The notes: generated by a model not told the origin, from the sequence alone. 47,760 bases of DNA from an uncultured Alsobacter sp. (GCF_945952055.1 NZ_CAMFHB010000047.1:1-47760); one strand, 5' to 3'; positions 7,601 through 15,336 are shown, numbered from the stretch's first letter. Numbers and translations are program-made.

Positions 7601-8646
7601 AGCAGCGAGAGGTCCTCGCCCACCACGTAGCAGGTGTAGTTCGGGATCGGACCGCCAATGGTGACGGGCTCGCCGCGCACGACCTCGCAGGCGGTAGCCA
7701 CGACGGTCGCCTCGGTCGGCCCGTAGGTGTTGAAGATGCGCCGGCCGGGCTTCGACCAGCGCTGCACCACGGACGGCTGCAGCGCCTCGCCGCCGAGCAG
7801 GATGAGGCGGAGGCTGGGCACGTCGCGGGTGAACATCGACAGCAGCGTCGGCACCGTGTCGACGGCGGTGATGCCGGCGCCGGCCATGACGTCGGCGAGC
7901 GTCTCGGTCTCGGCCAGCACCTCGGGCGTCGCGACCCACAGGGTCGCGCCGACGAGGTAGGGGATCCAGATCTCTTCCATGGAGAGATCGAACGCCACCG
8001 AGGCGCTCTGGAACATCACGTCGGTCTCGTCGAGCCCGTAGAGGGCATTCCCCGAGCGCAGATAGTGGCAGATGTTGCGATGGCTGATGACGATGCCCTT
8101 GGGCATGCCGGTCGAGCCGGAGGTGTAGATCAGGTAGGCCGGATGATCCGGCGTCAGGCCGAGGCCGCGGGCGTCGACGGCGGCGCCGGCCACCGCGATC
8201 TCGGCCGGGACCAACGCCACGATCCCGTGCGCGGAGGCCCTCGGGGCGAGGTCGGCGGAGGTGAGCAGGCCTTTGGCCGCCGCATCCGTCAGGCAGGTCG
8301 CGATGCGCTCGACCGGGGCGTCGGCGTCGAAGGGCAGCCAGGCGGCGCCCGACTTGGTGATGGCGATCTGGGCCACGAGCAGGTCCGCGCCACGGCGCAT
8401 CCACAGGCCCACCACGTCGCCGGGGCCGATCCCGCGGGCGGAGAGCCCGGCGGCGATGGCGTCGGCCCGCTCGGCCACCTGACGGTAGGTCAGGGTCTCG
8501 CCGGCGCAGACGATGGCGGGATGATCGGGGCGTCGGTGGACGGTCGCGTCGAAGATGTCGGCGAGAACCTCGTCCCGGATCAGATCCGGAAGAGACGGGC
8601 CATGGAGGATGCCCTGTTTGGCCGTCGTGGCGTCAAGCGTGTTCAT
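4609..8646 (-). CDS. Pls/PosA-type membrane NRPS-like synthetase, probably for a basic amino-acid homopolymer
   Basis: A 1345-residue single-chain NRPS-like enzyme in the membrane. Residues about 25-510 are an adenylation domain (YTSGSTGMPKG 174-184, NTYGPTEATV 306-315, YRSGD 394-398, Lys503 in SGKIDRK). Residues 525-600 are a carrier domain (DLGGHSL, Ser562). No condensation or thioesterase domain follows. Instead there are three tandem soluble hexapeptide-rich domains (about 735-840, 975-1080, 1215-1330), each preceded by a pair of membrane segments (about 633-690, 866-930, 1115-1170). This is the layout of epsilon-poly-L-lysine synthetase (about 1300 residues), whose tandem domains form the isopeptide chain. 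Hand alignment to PheA gives the specificity residues D220 L221 E224 D263 L283 G285 T307 V315 V316 K503. The D-x-E-x-(I/L)-G opening resembles lysine/ornithine codes. Start: ATG 8646 with GGAG upstream. Family call is strong; the product is inference. Confidence 0.9.
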   Translation of the reverse strand: MNTLDATTAKQGILHGPSLPDLIRDEVLADIFDATVHRRPDHPAIVCAGETLTYRQVAERADAIAAGLSARGIGPGDVVGLWMRRGADLLVAQIAITKSGAAWLPFDADAPVERIATCLTDAAAKGLLTSADLAPRASAHGIVALVPAEIAVAGAAVDARGLGLTPDHPAYLIYTSGSTGMPKGIVISHRNICHYLRSGNALYGLDETDVMFQSASVAFDLSMEEIWIPYLVGATLWVATPEVLAETETLADVMAGAGITAVDTVPTLLSMFTRDVPSLRLILLGGEALQPSVVQRWSKPGRRIFNTYGPTEATVVATACEVVRGEPVTIGGPIPNYTCYVVGEDLSLLAPGQQGELLIGGPGVASGYLKRPELTAEKFIPNPFATDGIDPVLYRSGDAVSLDADGRIVFHGRIDDQVKIRGFRVELGEIEVRLDALPGVAQAAVVLRQDDGIDRLVAFVVPEVGSGVDRMQLRLSLAEQLPSYMVPSRFELLEAVPRLVSGKIDRKTLKAMPLATGADRGEEQEAPQTPTEALLLAAAQRVFPGQALPFDADFFTDLGGHSLIAARYISAVRETPALAGITLQDVYAGRSLRAMAAALDARAPAGGHAEPQDLSFAPPSLRRRFLCGLAQAAAMPFILALMTAQWLGVFVTYMLLGGEETTVLAGILMLLGVYMGINVATVVIAIAGKWLILGRTKPGRYPLWGAYYYRWWLVQRLLSLTHMKWFQGTPVMRGYLRALGAKVGADAIVCEIESGALDLVTIGAGASIGGKVVLCTADVIGNELVIGPVEIGAGAYVGTSCVIGQGAVIGRGAELADLTSVGEDVRVGAWEMWDGSPGRRVGEVDRDELPVPPLASRTRRTLQTAAYVAALLALPPVSLLPIFPAFYLFDRIDDLVSRFVETSYLNYLPLLAWPTAMAMIAVTVFLIAAVRWTVLPRVRAGTYSVHSWFYVRKWIVALATEVTLETLSSLYATVYMRHWYRLMGAKIGRGSEISSNLSGRYDLTEIGDKCFIADEVVLGDEDIRNGWMTLAPVKTGSRVFVGNDGVVPPGASIPDGVLIGIKSKPPANEEMAAGDTWFGSPPIKLPTRQKVDGIAASWTFEPSRAARIGRAVFEAFNLSLPTMLFITFGTLAVEVFLPSVVEQHWGTFALLFVAASVVIPVVMTLVVAAVKWTLMGRYVPTMKPMWSWWALRTEAVAVMYWGLAGKVLLDHLRGTPMLPWALRLFGVKIGKGVWLNMTDLTEFDCVNIGDYVAMNEMSSLQTHLYEDRVMKVGRVNVGKGVTIAAGSTVLYDTQVGDFARLGPLTLVMKGEGLPANSAWVGAPAVPQSAVPRHSAPVLKLVRDAA

Positions 8647-8810
8647 GCTCAGTCTCCGCCGCGGCCAGGCACGCGACCGACCACGGACCCGCTTGCCGCG
8701 GGTCCCGCGATCCGGCTCAGCGTTCTGGCTGCTCCCCGATCCCCCTTGCCGCCGTTGCAGGGCGGCAGACGCGTCAACTCGCGCCTTGCACAGGTTATCG
8801 GGGTTTCAGA

Positions 8811-8837
8811 CTGAACCGAGAATGAACGATCCTGAAC
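8811..8837 (-). promoter_or_regulatory. Three helically phased TGAAC direct repeats upstream of pls
   Basis: CTGAAC (8811-8816), ATGAAC (8822-8827) and CTGAAC (8832-8837) are spaced 11 and 10 bp. Read toward pls this is GTTCAG-N4-GTTCAT-N5-GTTCAG. The first copy is also half of an 11-bp palindrome, TTCAG-A-CTGAA (8805-8815). Response regulators of the OmpR/PhoB type typically bind 11-bp-spaced direct repeats. It lies 165-191 nt upstream of the pls start, in the 216-nt gap 8647-8862, which otherwise shows nothing I recognise. Binding is inferred. Confidence 0.4.
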
Positions 8838-8862
8838 GGCGGAGGAAAATCGACACGCGGGG

Positions 8863-9450
8863 TCAGACCCAGCGGTAGGCGCCCGCCTCGAAAACGAGCA
8901 CCTTGCCCTGCCAGATGTCGGCCGAGGCCGCTTCCGCGGCCGACATCCCGGTCACCAGGCGCATGACGGCGCGGGCGACGCCGCCGTGGGAGACCGCCAC
9001 GGTCTCCTCGGTGAGCGAATCGAGCCACGGCCTGACCCGCTCCATCAGCATGCCGTAGCTTTCGCCGTCGGGCGGGACGAAGTTCCATTTGTCCTGCTCG
9101 CGCAGGCGCGCCATGGCCGGCTCGGCCTTGCGCACTTCTTTCCAGGTGTAGCCTTCCCACAGCCCGAAGGAGATTTCCTTGAGCCGCTCGTCCACCGTGT
9201 AGCCGGCCGGGTCGAGGCCGACGGCGCCGCGGCCGAGTTCCGCGGTCTCGCGGGTGCGCCCCATGGGGCTCACCAGCCAGGGTAAGGCGCCCAGGTCCGG
9301 CCTGAGCGCGGCGAGCCGGCGCCCGGCCTCGCCGGCCTGGACGCGTCCCTTCTCGTTGATCGGGATGTCGTGCTGGCCCTGCAGCCGGCCTTCGGCGTTC
9401 CAGTCGGTCTCGCCATGCCGGATGAAGTACAGACGCGGCCTCGCCCTCAC
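8863..9450 (-). CDS. Histidine phosphatase family protein (phosphoglycerate mutase-like)
   Basis: 195 residues with the RHGETDWN phosphohistidine motif at the N-terminus, SPMGRTRETAE, and the second histidine in AVSHGGVARAVMR. Members include cofactor-dependent phosphoglycerate mutases and broad small-molecule phosphatases. This one lacks anything that fixes a substrate, and its length suits a phosphatase rather than classical GpmA (about 230-250). The start is GTG 9450, three bases after the fabI stop, so the two genes are almost certainly cotranscribed, with this one second. Confidence 0.9.
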   Translation of the reverse strand: MRARPRLYFIRHGETDWNAEGRLQGQHDIPINEKGRVQAGEAGRRLAALRPDLGALPWLVSPMGRTRETAELGRGAVGLDPAGYTVDERLKEISFGLWEGYTWKEVRKAEPAMARLREQDKWNFVPPDGESYGMLMERVRPWLDSLTEETVAVSHGGVARAVMRLVTGMSAAEAASADIWQGKVLVFEAGAYRWV

Positions 9451-9453
9451 CCG

Positions 9454-10284
9454 TCAGCCCTTGTCGAGCGTGAGATCGGGGGCGTCGGGGTTCTTCATGC
9501 CGACGACGTGGTAGCCGGCATCCACGTGCAGGATCTCGCCCGTCGTTCCCCGGCCCATGTCGGACAGGAGGTAGACGGCGCTGTCGCCGACCTCCTCGAT
9601 CGTCACGGTCCGGCGCAGCGGGGCGTTGTATTCGTTCCAGCGCAGGATGTAGCGGAAATCGCCGATGCCCGACGCCGCGAGCGTCTTGATCGGCCCGGCC
9701 GAGATCGCGTTGACGCGGATGTTCTGCGGGCCGAGATCGGCCGCCAGGTAGCGCACCGACGCCTCGAGCGCGGCCTTGGCCACGCCCATGACGTTGTAGT
9801 GGGGCATCCACTTCTCGGCGCCGTAGTAGGTCAGGGTCAGCATCGACCCGCCGTTCTTCATCAGCTTCTCGGCACGCTGCGCGACGGCCGTGAACGAGTA
9901 GCAGGAGATCTGCAGGGAGCGGATGAAGTTCTGCTCGGTGGTGTCGATGTAGCGCCCGGTGAGCTCGTCCTTGTCCGAGAAGGCGATGCAATGGACGATG
10001 AAGTCGAGGCCGCCCCACAGGCGGTCGACCTCGGCGAACACCGCGTCGATCGAGGCCGGGTCGGTGACGTCGCAGTGCCCGACGACGGCCGCCCCCATCT
10101 CCGCGGCGAGCGGGCGCACCCGCTTTTCGAGCGCCTCCCCCTGGAACGTGAAGGCGAGTTCGGCCCCGTGGGACCGCGCGGCGCGCGCGATGCCCCAGGC
10201 GATGGAACGGTTGTTGGCCACTCCCATCACGAGCCCGCGCTTGCCGGCGAGCAGGGTCGAGACGGGAGATGTGGGATCGGTCAT
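9454..10284 (-). CDS. fabI: Enoyl-[acyl-carrier-protein] reductase [NADH]
   Basis: Reduces trans-2-enoyl-ACP in the last step of each fatty-acid elongation cycle. The 276-residue product has the divergent SDR cofactor region GVANNRSIAWGIA and the catalytic Tyr-x6-Lys (YNVMGVAK), followed by NAISAGPIKTLAASGI, all diagnostic of FabI. The frame is open to 10380, but ATG 10284 (MTDPTSPVSTLLAGKRGLVMG) matches the family start. A histidine phosphatase follows after 3 nt. It is divergent from the ECF sigma gene across 224 nt. Confidence 0.96.
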   Translation of the reverse strand: MTDPTSPVSTLLAGKRGLVMGVANNRSIAWGIARAARSHGAELAFTFQGEALEKRVRPLAAEMGAAVVGHCDVTDPASIDAVFAEVDRLWGGLDFIVHCIAFSDKDELTGRYIDTTEQNFIRSLQISCYSFTAVAQRAEKLMKNGGSMLTLTYYGAEKWMPHYNVMGVAKAALEASVRYLAADLGPQNIRVNAISAGPIKTLAASGIGDFRYILRWNEYNAPLRRTVTIEEVGDSAVYLLSDMGRGTTGEILHVDAGYHVVGMKNPDAPDLTLDKG

Positions 10285-10465
10285 TGGAACCGCCGGGCGT
10301 TGGGCGTGGGGCAAAGCATTCGGCACTCCTTTAGCGGAAGCCGAAGGGGCTTGGAAGCGCCCGCCCTCCTTTCGTTGCATGGAATACGCCGGCCCGGGCG
10401 GTGTTCTGCACCGCGAAGGGATGGCACATGCGCGGCGAAGGTCTTACTGTGAGGCGAGAGTTCCG

Positions 10466-10479
10466 GGGGGTCGACCCCC
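10466..10479. promoter_or_regulatory. Perfect 14-bp palindrome upstream of the ECF sigma gene
   Basis: GGGGGTCGACCCCC, 30 nt upstream of the chosen sigma start at 10509. If translation instead begins at ATG 10428 the palindrome would be inside the coding region. I could not identify a convincing ECF-type -35/-10 pair in the divergent gap 10285-10508. Confidence 0.35.
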
Positions 10480-10508
10480 GGTTTGTGCGCGTCGATGGAC
10501 CACGGTGG

Positions 10509-11015
10509 ATGCCCGATCTTCGGGGACAGCTGACCGATGAAATACCGCGATTGCGCCGTTTTGCGCGAGCGCTGACGCGGGACCGCGAGACCGCGGACGA
10601 CCTGGTCCAGGACACGCTGGTGCGTGCGCTGCGGGCGGAAGCCCGCTGGGCCGGCACCAATCTTCGCGTGTGGCTGTTCACGATTCTGGCCAACCTGAAC
10701 AGGAACCGGCTTCGCGGCCTGGCCCGCAAGGCGCCCCACGCCGAGCTGGAGGAGGCCGACGACGGCCACGCCATCCCGGCCACCTCCGGGGAATCGAGCG
10801 ACATTCTGCGTGCTTTGGACGCGTTGAGCGCCGAACACCGCGAGGTCATCGTGCTCGTGGGTGTCGAGGGGCTGAGCTACGACGAGTGCGCGGAGGCGCT
10901 TTCCATTCCGGTGGGGACGGTGATGTCGCGCCTGTTCAGGGCGCGCTCGATCCTGCGCGACCGGCTGAATGCGGGGGATCCGGGCAGCCCGCCCCATCTG
11001 CGGGTGATCAAATGA
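10509..11015 (+). CDS. ECF RNA polymerase sigma factor
   Basis: 168 residues. Region 2 is seen in RLRRFARALTRDRETADDLVQDTLVRAL followed by RVWLFTILANLNRNRLR, and region 4 in LSAEHREVIVLVGVEGLSYDECAEAL followed by VGTVMSRLFRAR. It should direct polymerase to a stress regulon and is held by the anti-sigma factor encoded next. The frame is open from 10401; ATG 10509 (MPDLRGQLTDEIP) fits the usual start, with ATG 10428 as alternative. The stop overlaps the anti-sigma start (ATGA), so the pair is translationally coupled. It lacks the extra region of general-stress EcfG partners; the subgroup cannot be fixed by eye. Confidence 0.93.
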   Translation: MPDLRGQLTDEIPRLRRFARALTRDRETADDLVQDTLVRALRAEARWAGTNLRVWLFTILANLNRNRLRGLARKAPHAELEEADDGHAIPATSGESSDILRALDALSAEHREVIVLVGVEGLSYDECAEALSIPVGTVMSRLFRARSILRDRLNAGDPGSPPHLRVIK

Positions 11016-11821
11016 CCAGCCCGCTCGATCCCACCGAGATTCACGCCTTCGTCGACGGCGAACTGGACGCGCAGCGCCGGGCCGAGGTGGAACGCCTCCT
11101 GGCCGACGACGCGGACGCGGCGGCCGAGGCCAAGGCGTGGCGCGAGCAGAACGATGCGCTCAAGCGCGCCTTCGCCCCGGTGATGGCCGAAACCGTGCCG
11201 GCCCGCCTCGATCCCAAGCGGCTGTCGAGGGCGCTGCCGGGAATGGGGTGGCAGGACGCCCGCGTGCCGATGGCGGCCAGCATCGCGTTCGTGGCCGGCG
11301 GTCTCGTCGGCGCGGCCCTCCTGGCCCTGGTCCAGTACGGTGTCATGGGCGGCCCGCAGGCCGGGCCCGACCTGTCGACGCGCCTCGTCGTGCTGGCCGC
11401 CGACACGCATCGCGTGTTCGCCCCGGAGGTCCGCCACCCGGTGGAAGTCAGCGCCAGCGAGGAGGGTCACCTCGTCCAGTGGCTGTCCAAGCGGCTGTCC
11501 TACCCGATCACCCTGCCCGACCTCGCCGGCGAGGGCCTGAAGCTGGTCGGCGGGCGCCTCCTGTCGAACGCCCCGGGCGCGGCGGCCATGTTCATGTACG
11601 AATCGGCCAGCGGCGAGCGGATCACGATCGTGTGCAGCCGCATGACGGGCGCCCGCGACAGCGCCTTCCGAATCTCCGAGGGCAAGGGGCTGAGCACGGC
11701 CTACTGGTTCGACGACCAGATCGGGTTCGCCGTGTCGGGCCCGCTGGATCGCGAAAAGCTGCTGCGGGTGTCGCGGCGGGTGTTCGAAGCGATGGAACGG
11801 CACGCCGACCGGGCGGGTTGA
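11012..11821 (+). CDS. Membrane anti-sigma factor
   Basis: 269 residues. The N-terminal cytoplasmic helix region (EIHAFVDGELDAQRRAEVERLLADD) is typical of anti-sigma factors. A single membrane segment follows at about residues 87-112, then a periplasmic C-terminal domain. I see no HxxxCxxC zinc motif, so it is not a ZAS-type redox sensor. The start codon overlaps the sigma stop. It should hold the sigma factor at the membrane until an envelope signal releases it; the signal is unknown. Confidence 0.88.
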   Translation: MTSPLDPTEIHAFVDGELDAQRRAEVERLLADDADAAAEAKAWREQNDALKRAFAPVMAETVPARLDPKRLSRALPGMGWQDARVPMAASIAFVAGGLVGAALLALVQYGVMGGPQAGPDLSTRLVVLAADTHRVFAPEVRHPVEVSASEEGHLVQWLSKRLSYPITLPDLAGEGLKLVGGRLLSNAPGAAAMFMYESASGERITIVCSRMTGARDSAFRISEGKGLSTAYWFDDQIGFAVSGPLDREKLLRVSRRVFEAMERHADRAG

Positions 11822-11954
11822 GGGACGCGCTGACCGGGCGCGGCATTGCCCTGCGCTCAGGTCAAGCCTGCAGAGAGGCTGATGTGCGCCGCACAATGTG
11901 GTGATATAAGCCGCGCGCGGAAGACCGGTCCGCGTCAGTCATCCGGCAGAGTCC

Positions 11955-13964
11955 ATGGCCCAACCCGAGTCCCTTCCGTCCAGCACCGACGCGCCCGCCG
12001 CAGCCGGCAAGACGGTTCCCCCTGCCGCGGACCCTGCGTCCCCGCCGCCTGCCCCGGCCTCGCCGGATCACGGGCATGGGCATGGCAACGGCAATCTCTT
12101 CGCCCTCACGCTGGGCAGCATCGGCGTCGTCTATGGCGACATCGGGACGAGCCCCCTCTACGCCTTCCGCGAGGCGCTGATCGCCGCCGTCGGGGCTCAC
12201 AACACGACCGGCGCGACGGTTCAGGCGGTGCCGCGCGAGACGGTTCTGGGCGTCCTGTCGCTGATCGTGTGGTCGCTCCTGCTCGTCGTCACGGTCAAAT
12301 ACGTCCTCATCCTTCTGCGCGCTGACAACAACGGCGAGGGCGGCACGCTGTCCCTGATGGCGCTGGCGCAGCGGGTCCTGGGCCGCGGCCGCGTCTACAT
12401 CGTGGCGGGCGGCATCATCGGCGCCTCGATGTTCTACGGCGACAGCGTCATCACGCCGGCGATCTCCGTCCTGTCGGCGGTGGAAGGCCTGAAGCTCGTG
12501 GCGCCCGGATTCGAGCACTATGTGGTGCCCGTGACCGTGTGCATCCTCGTGCTGCTGTTCGCGGTGCAGAGCCGCGGCACGGCCAAGGTCGCGGCCTTCT
12601 TCGGCCCGGTCATGGCGGCGTGGTTCCTGCTGCTGGCCGTCGGCGGCCTGATGCATGTAAGCGACGACCCCGGCGTCGTGCTCGCCCTCAACCCCGTCCA
12701 TGGCATCGCCTTCGTCATCGAGCACAAGATGATCGGGCTGGTGACGCTGGGCGCCGTCTTCCTGGCGGTCACCGGCGGCGAGGCGCTCTATGCCGACCTT
12801 GGCCATTTCGGCCGCCGTCCCATCCAGATCGCCTGGCTCGGGCTCGTGCTGCCGTCGCTCGTGATCAACTATTTCGGGCAGGGCGCGCTCATTCTCTCGC
12901 ACCCCGACCACATCGACAGCCCGTTCTTCCAGCTCTATCCCGACTGGGCCCTCATCCCGGTCGTCGCCATGGCGACCGCGGCGACCGTCATCGCCAGCCA
13001 GGCGGTCATCACCGGCGCCTTCTCGCTGACGCGCCAGGCTGTCCAGCTCGGCCTCCTGCCCCGCATCGAGATCCGGTTCACGTCCGAGACCCATTCCGGG
13101 CAGATCTACATCCCGCGAATCAATACGTTGCTGCTGATCGGCGTCCTGATCCTGGTGGTGCTGTTCCGCTCCTCGGGCGCACTGGCCTCGGCCTACGGCA
13201 TCGCCGTCACCACCACGATGGTCGTCGACGCGTCGCTGGCCTTCATCATCATCTGGCGCCTGTGGAACTGGAAGCCGGCCGCCGCCGCCGCGCTCGTGCT
13301 TCCCTTCCTGCTGATCGACGCGACCTTCCTGGCTTCGAACCTTCTGAAGCTATTCGACGGCGCCTGGGCACCGCTGCTCTTCGCCTCGTTCCTGATCCTG
13401 CTGATGATGACCTGGCGGAAAGGGACGCGCATCCTCGCGGACAAGACGCGCCGCTCCGAGGTGCCGCTCGACATGCTCGTGCGCAACCTCGAAAAGAAAC
13501 CGCCGCACCGTGTGCAGGGCACCGCGGTGTTCCTCACCAGCGACCCGGACTACGCGCCGACCGCCCTCCTCCACAATCTCAAGCACAACAAGATCCTGCA
13601 CGAGAAGAACGTCATCCTCACCGTCGCCACGGCCGACACGCCGCGCGTGCGCGAGGAGGAGCGGATCACCATCCAGCCCGTCAGCGAGCACTTCTCCCGG
13701 GTGAAGATGAAGTTCGGCTACATGGAGAGCCCGAACGTGCCGCGCGGCCTCGCCATCGCGCGCAAGCTCGGCTGGACCTTCGACATCATGTCGACGTCCT
13801 TCTTCGTGTCCCGCCGCTCCATCAAGCCGGCCGCCCAGTCGGGCATGCCTTTGTGGCAGGACAAGCTGTTCATCGCGCTCGCCCGCAACGCCAGCGACGC
13901 CACGGACTTCTTCCAGATCCCCACCGGCCGCGTGGTGGAAGTGGGCACGCAGGTGACGGTGTAG
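11955..13964 (+). CDS. kup: KUP/HAK/KT family potassium uptake protein
   Basis: Inner-membrane K+ importer, probably a K+/H+ symporter. The 669-residue product has a Pro/Ala-rich cytoplasmic leader (1-45). It then shows the family hallmark [19 protein letters not shown], about twelve membrane segments and a C-terminal cytoplasmic domain (from about 490). Other Kup blocks visible include [40 protein letters not shown] and [12 protein letters not shown]. The upstream gap 11822-11954 contains TATAAG at 11905-11910, a possible -10, without a clear -35. It probably forms its own transcript; a composite repeat follows its stop. Confidence 0.96.
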   Translation: MAQPESLPSSTDAPAAAGKTVPPAADPASPPPAPASPDHGHGHGNGNLFALTLGSIGVVYGDIGTSPLYAFREALIAAVGAHNTTGATVQAVPRETVLGVLSLIVWSLLLVVTVKYVLILLRADNNGEGGTLSLMALAQRVLGRGRVYIVAGGIIGASMFYGDSVITPAISVLSAVEGLKLVAPGFEHYVVPVTVCILVLLFAVQSRGTAKVAAFFGPVMAAWFLLLAVGGLMHVSDDPGVVLALNPVHGIAFVIEHKMIGLVTLGAVFLAVTGGEALYADLGHFGRRPIQIAWLGLVLPSLVINYFGQGALILSHPDHIDSPFFQLYPDWALIPVVAMATAATVIASQAVITGAFSLTRQAVQLGLLPRIEIRFTSETHSGQIYIPRINTLLLIGVLILVVLFRSSGALASAYGIAVTTTMVVDASLAFIIIWRLWNWKPAAAAALVLPFLLIDATFLASNLLKLFDGAWAPLLFASFLILLMMTWRKGTRILADKTRRSEVPLDMLVRNLEKKPPHRVQGTAVFLTSDPDYAPTALLHNLKHNKILHEKNVILTVATADTPRVREEERITIQPVSEHFSRVKMKFGYMESPNVPRGLAIARKLGWTFDIMSTSFFVSRRSIKPAAQSGMPLWQDKLFIALARNASDATDFFQIPTGRVVEVGTQVTV

Positions 13965-13991
13965 ACCAGGTCGACGGTCGGCTCGTTCCCG

Positions 13992-14303
13992 GCGTCCTTC
14001 GACGCGCCGCCGGCGAGACTGCTCAGAGCGCGTGACTCTTTCGGTCGTCCAGCGAGCACCTCCCTCTCCGCGTCATGGCCGGGCTTGGCCCGGCCACCCA
14101 CGACTTGCGGATGGCCCCGGCAAAGTCGTGGATGCCCGGGCCAAGCCCGGGCAGGACGGCGGAAAGGTGGTGGCGCGCTGGAGAAGTCAGATTCAGCAAC
14201 GCATCGGCGGTCGGTTCATGCTCTCAGAATGAGGACCGTTGTCGTTGAAAAACAACGATCTTCCTCATCCTGAGCAAGCCGCGAAGCGGCCGTGTCGCAG
14301 GAC
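13992..14303. repeat. Full composite MITE-like repeat (best preserved double-hairpin copy)
   Basis: Fills nearly all of the 363-nt gap 13965-14327. The ends are inverted: GCGTCCTTCGACGCG at 13992 and CGTGTCGCAGGAC at 14291-14303. Inside are hairpin 1 (14076-14096, arms TGGCCGGGC/GCCCGGCCA), the paired CCACGACTT...AAGTCGTGG stem, and hairpin 2 (14133-14153, arms TGCCCGGGC/GCCCGGGCA). A TTGTCGTT-GAAA-AACAACGA stem-loop and a CCTCATCCTGAGC terminal module follow. No open frame, so non-autonomous. Confidence 0.85.
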
Positions 14304-14327
14304 ACAGAACCGCTCCGACAGCCCCGG

Positions 14328-15281
14328 TCAGAAATCCTTGCGCGGGTCGAAGTCGAGCGTCTCGCTCCAGCGCTCCATCAGCGCCTTCAACTCGTCGCTG
14401 GCCTGAGGCGGCAGGACGATCTCCAGCGTCACGAGCAGGTCGCCCCGGGTGTCGCCCGAGGGCAGGCCCTTGCCGCGCAGGCGCAGCGTGCGGCCGCTCG
14501 ACGAGTTCGCCGGAATCGTGAGTTCCACCGCGCCCTCGAGGGTGGGCGCCCGCACCTTGGCGCCGAGCACGGCCTCGTCGAGCCGGATGGGCAGGCGCAG
14601 GCGGATGTCGTTGCCTTCCACCGCGAAGCGGCGATCGGGGCGCACGTGCACGCTCACCAGCACGTCGCCCGGCGGGCCGCCCGGCGCGGGGCTCGGATGG
14701 CCCTGCCCCTTGAGGCGCACGGTCTGGCCCTCGGCGATGCCGGCCGGGATCTTCACCTCCACGTCGCGGCCGCTCGGCAGCGTGACGCGCAGCGACGTGC
14801 CCTTGACCGCCTCGGCCAGGGTGATGGTCGCCTCGATCTTCACGTCTGCCCCGCCACGCGGCTTGCGCGGCCCGCCGCGGCCGCCCGAGAACAGGTCGGA
14901 GAAGATGTCGGAGGCATCGAACCCGCCAGGACCACCGCGGGCCGAGCGAAAGCCGCCCCCACCCTGGTCGAAGCCAAAGTGGAAGTTCTCGAAGCCGGCC
15001 CCGGCCCCGCCGCCGCGCGGCCCGCCCGCCCCGAAGCCCTCGAAGCCGGTGAAGCGCGGCTTGCCCTCCGCGTCGATCTCGCCGGCGTCGAACTTCTTAC
15101 GCTTGTCGGCATCGCCCAGGATCTCGTAGGCGTTGTTGATCTCGGCGAACGTGTCGCGCGCCTTCGGATCGGTGGGGTTGCGGTCGGGATGGTGGGCTTT
15201 GGCCAGGCGGCGGAACGCCTTCTTGATGTCGGCTTCCGTCGCCGAGCGTCCGACACCGAGGACGACATACGGATCGCGCAT
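14328..15281 (-). CDS. DnaJ-like co-chaperone (CbpA type)
   Basis: 317 residues. A J domain (1-65) carries the HPD motif (KAHHPDRNP), a Gly/Phe-rich linker follows (about 75-130), and then the two C-terminal substrate-binding beta domains. There is no CxxCxGxG zinc finger, so it is a CbpA-type class II partner of DnaK rather than DnaJ itself. The frame is open to 15329; MRDPYVVLGV at ATG 15281 is the obvious start. A perfect palindrome lies 35 nt upstream. It shares strand and neighbourhood with the small lipoprotein at 15425-15910, a common arrangement next to pdxH in Rhizobiales. Confidence 0.93.
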   Translation of the reverse strand: MRDPYVVLGVGRSATEADIKKAFRRLAKAHHPDRNPTDPKARDTFAEINNAYEILGDADKRKKFDAGEIDAEGKPRFTGFEGFGAGGPRGGGAGAGFENFHFGFDQGGGGFRSARGGPGGFDASDIFSDLFSGGRGGPRKPRGGADVKIEATITLAEAVKGTSLRVTLPSGRDVEVKIPAGIAEGQTVRLKGQGHPSPAPGGPPGDVLVSVHVRPDRRFAVEGNDIRLRLPIRLDEAVLGAKVRAPTLEGAVELTIPANSSSGRTLRLRGKGLPSGDTRGDLLVTLEIVLPPQASDELKALMERWSETLDFDPRKDF

Positions 15282-15315
15282 CGATTCACACCTCTTCTGC
15301 CGCAGGCAGTGTGCC

Positions 15316-15336
15316 ATGGCGCCCAGCATGCGCCAT
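15316..15336 (-). promoter_or_regulatory. Perfect inverted repeat upstream of the DnaJ-like gene
   Basis: ATGGCGC-N7-GCGCCAT, 35-55 nt upstream of the ATG at 15281 in the 143-nt gap to the lipoprotein gene. It is not the CIRCE element (TTAGCACTC-N9-GAGTGCTAA). It could be an operator, or the stem of a weak terminator for the lipoprotein gene; no T-run follows. Confidence 0.3.

Noticed and set aside
4648-8814. 1388-codon open frame on the plus strand opposite the pls gene
   Set aside because: Its translation is rich in His, Gly, Asp, Arg and Val without motifs. It mirrors the third-position GC bias of the real minus-strand gene, whose protein has clear domains.
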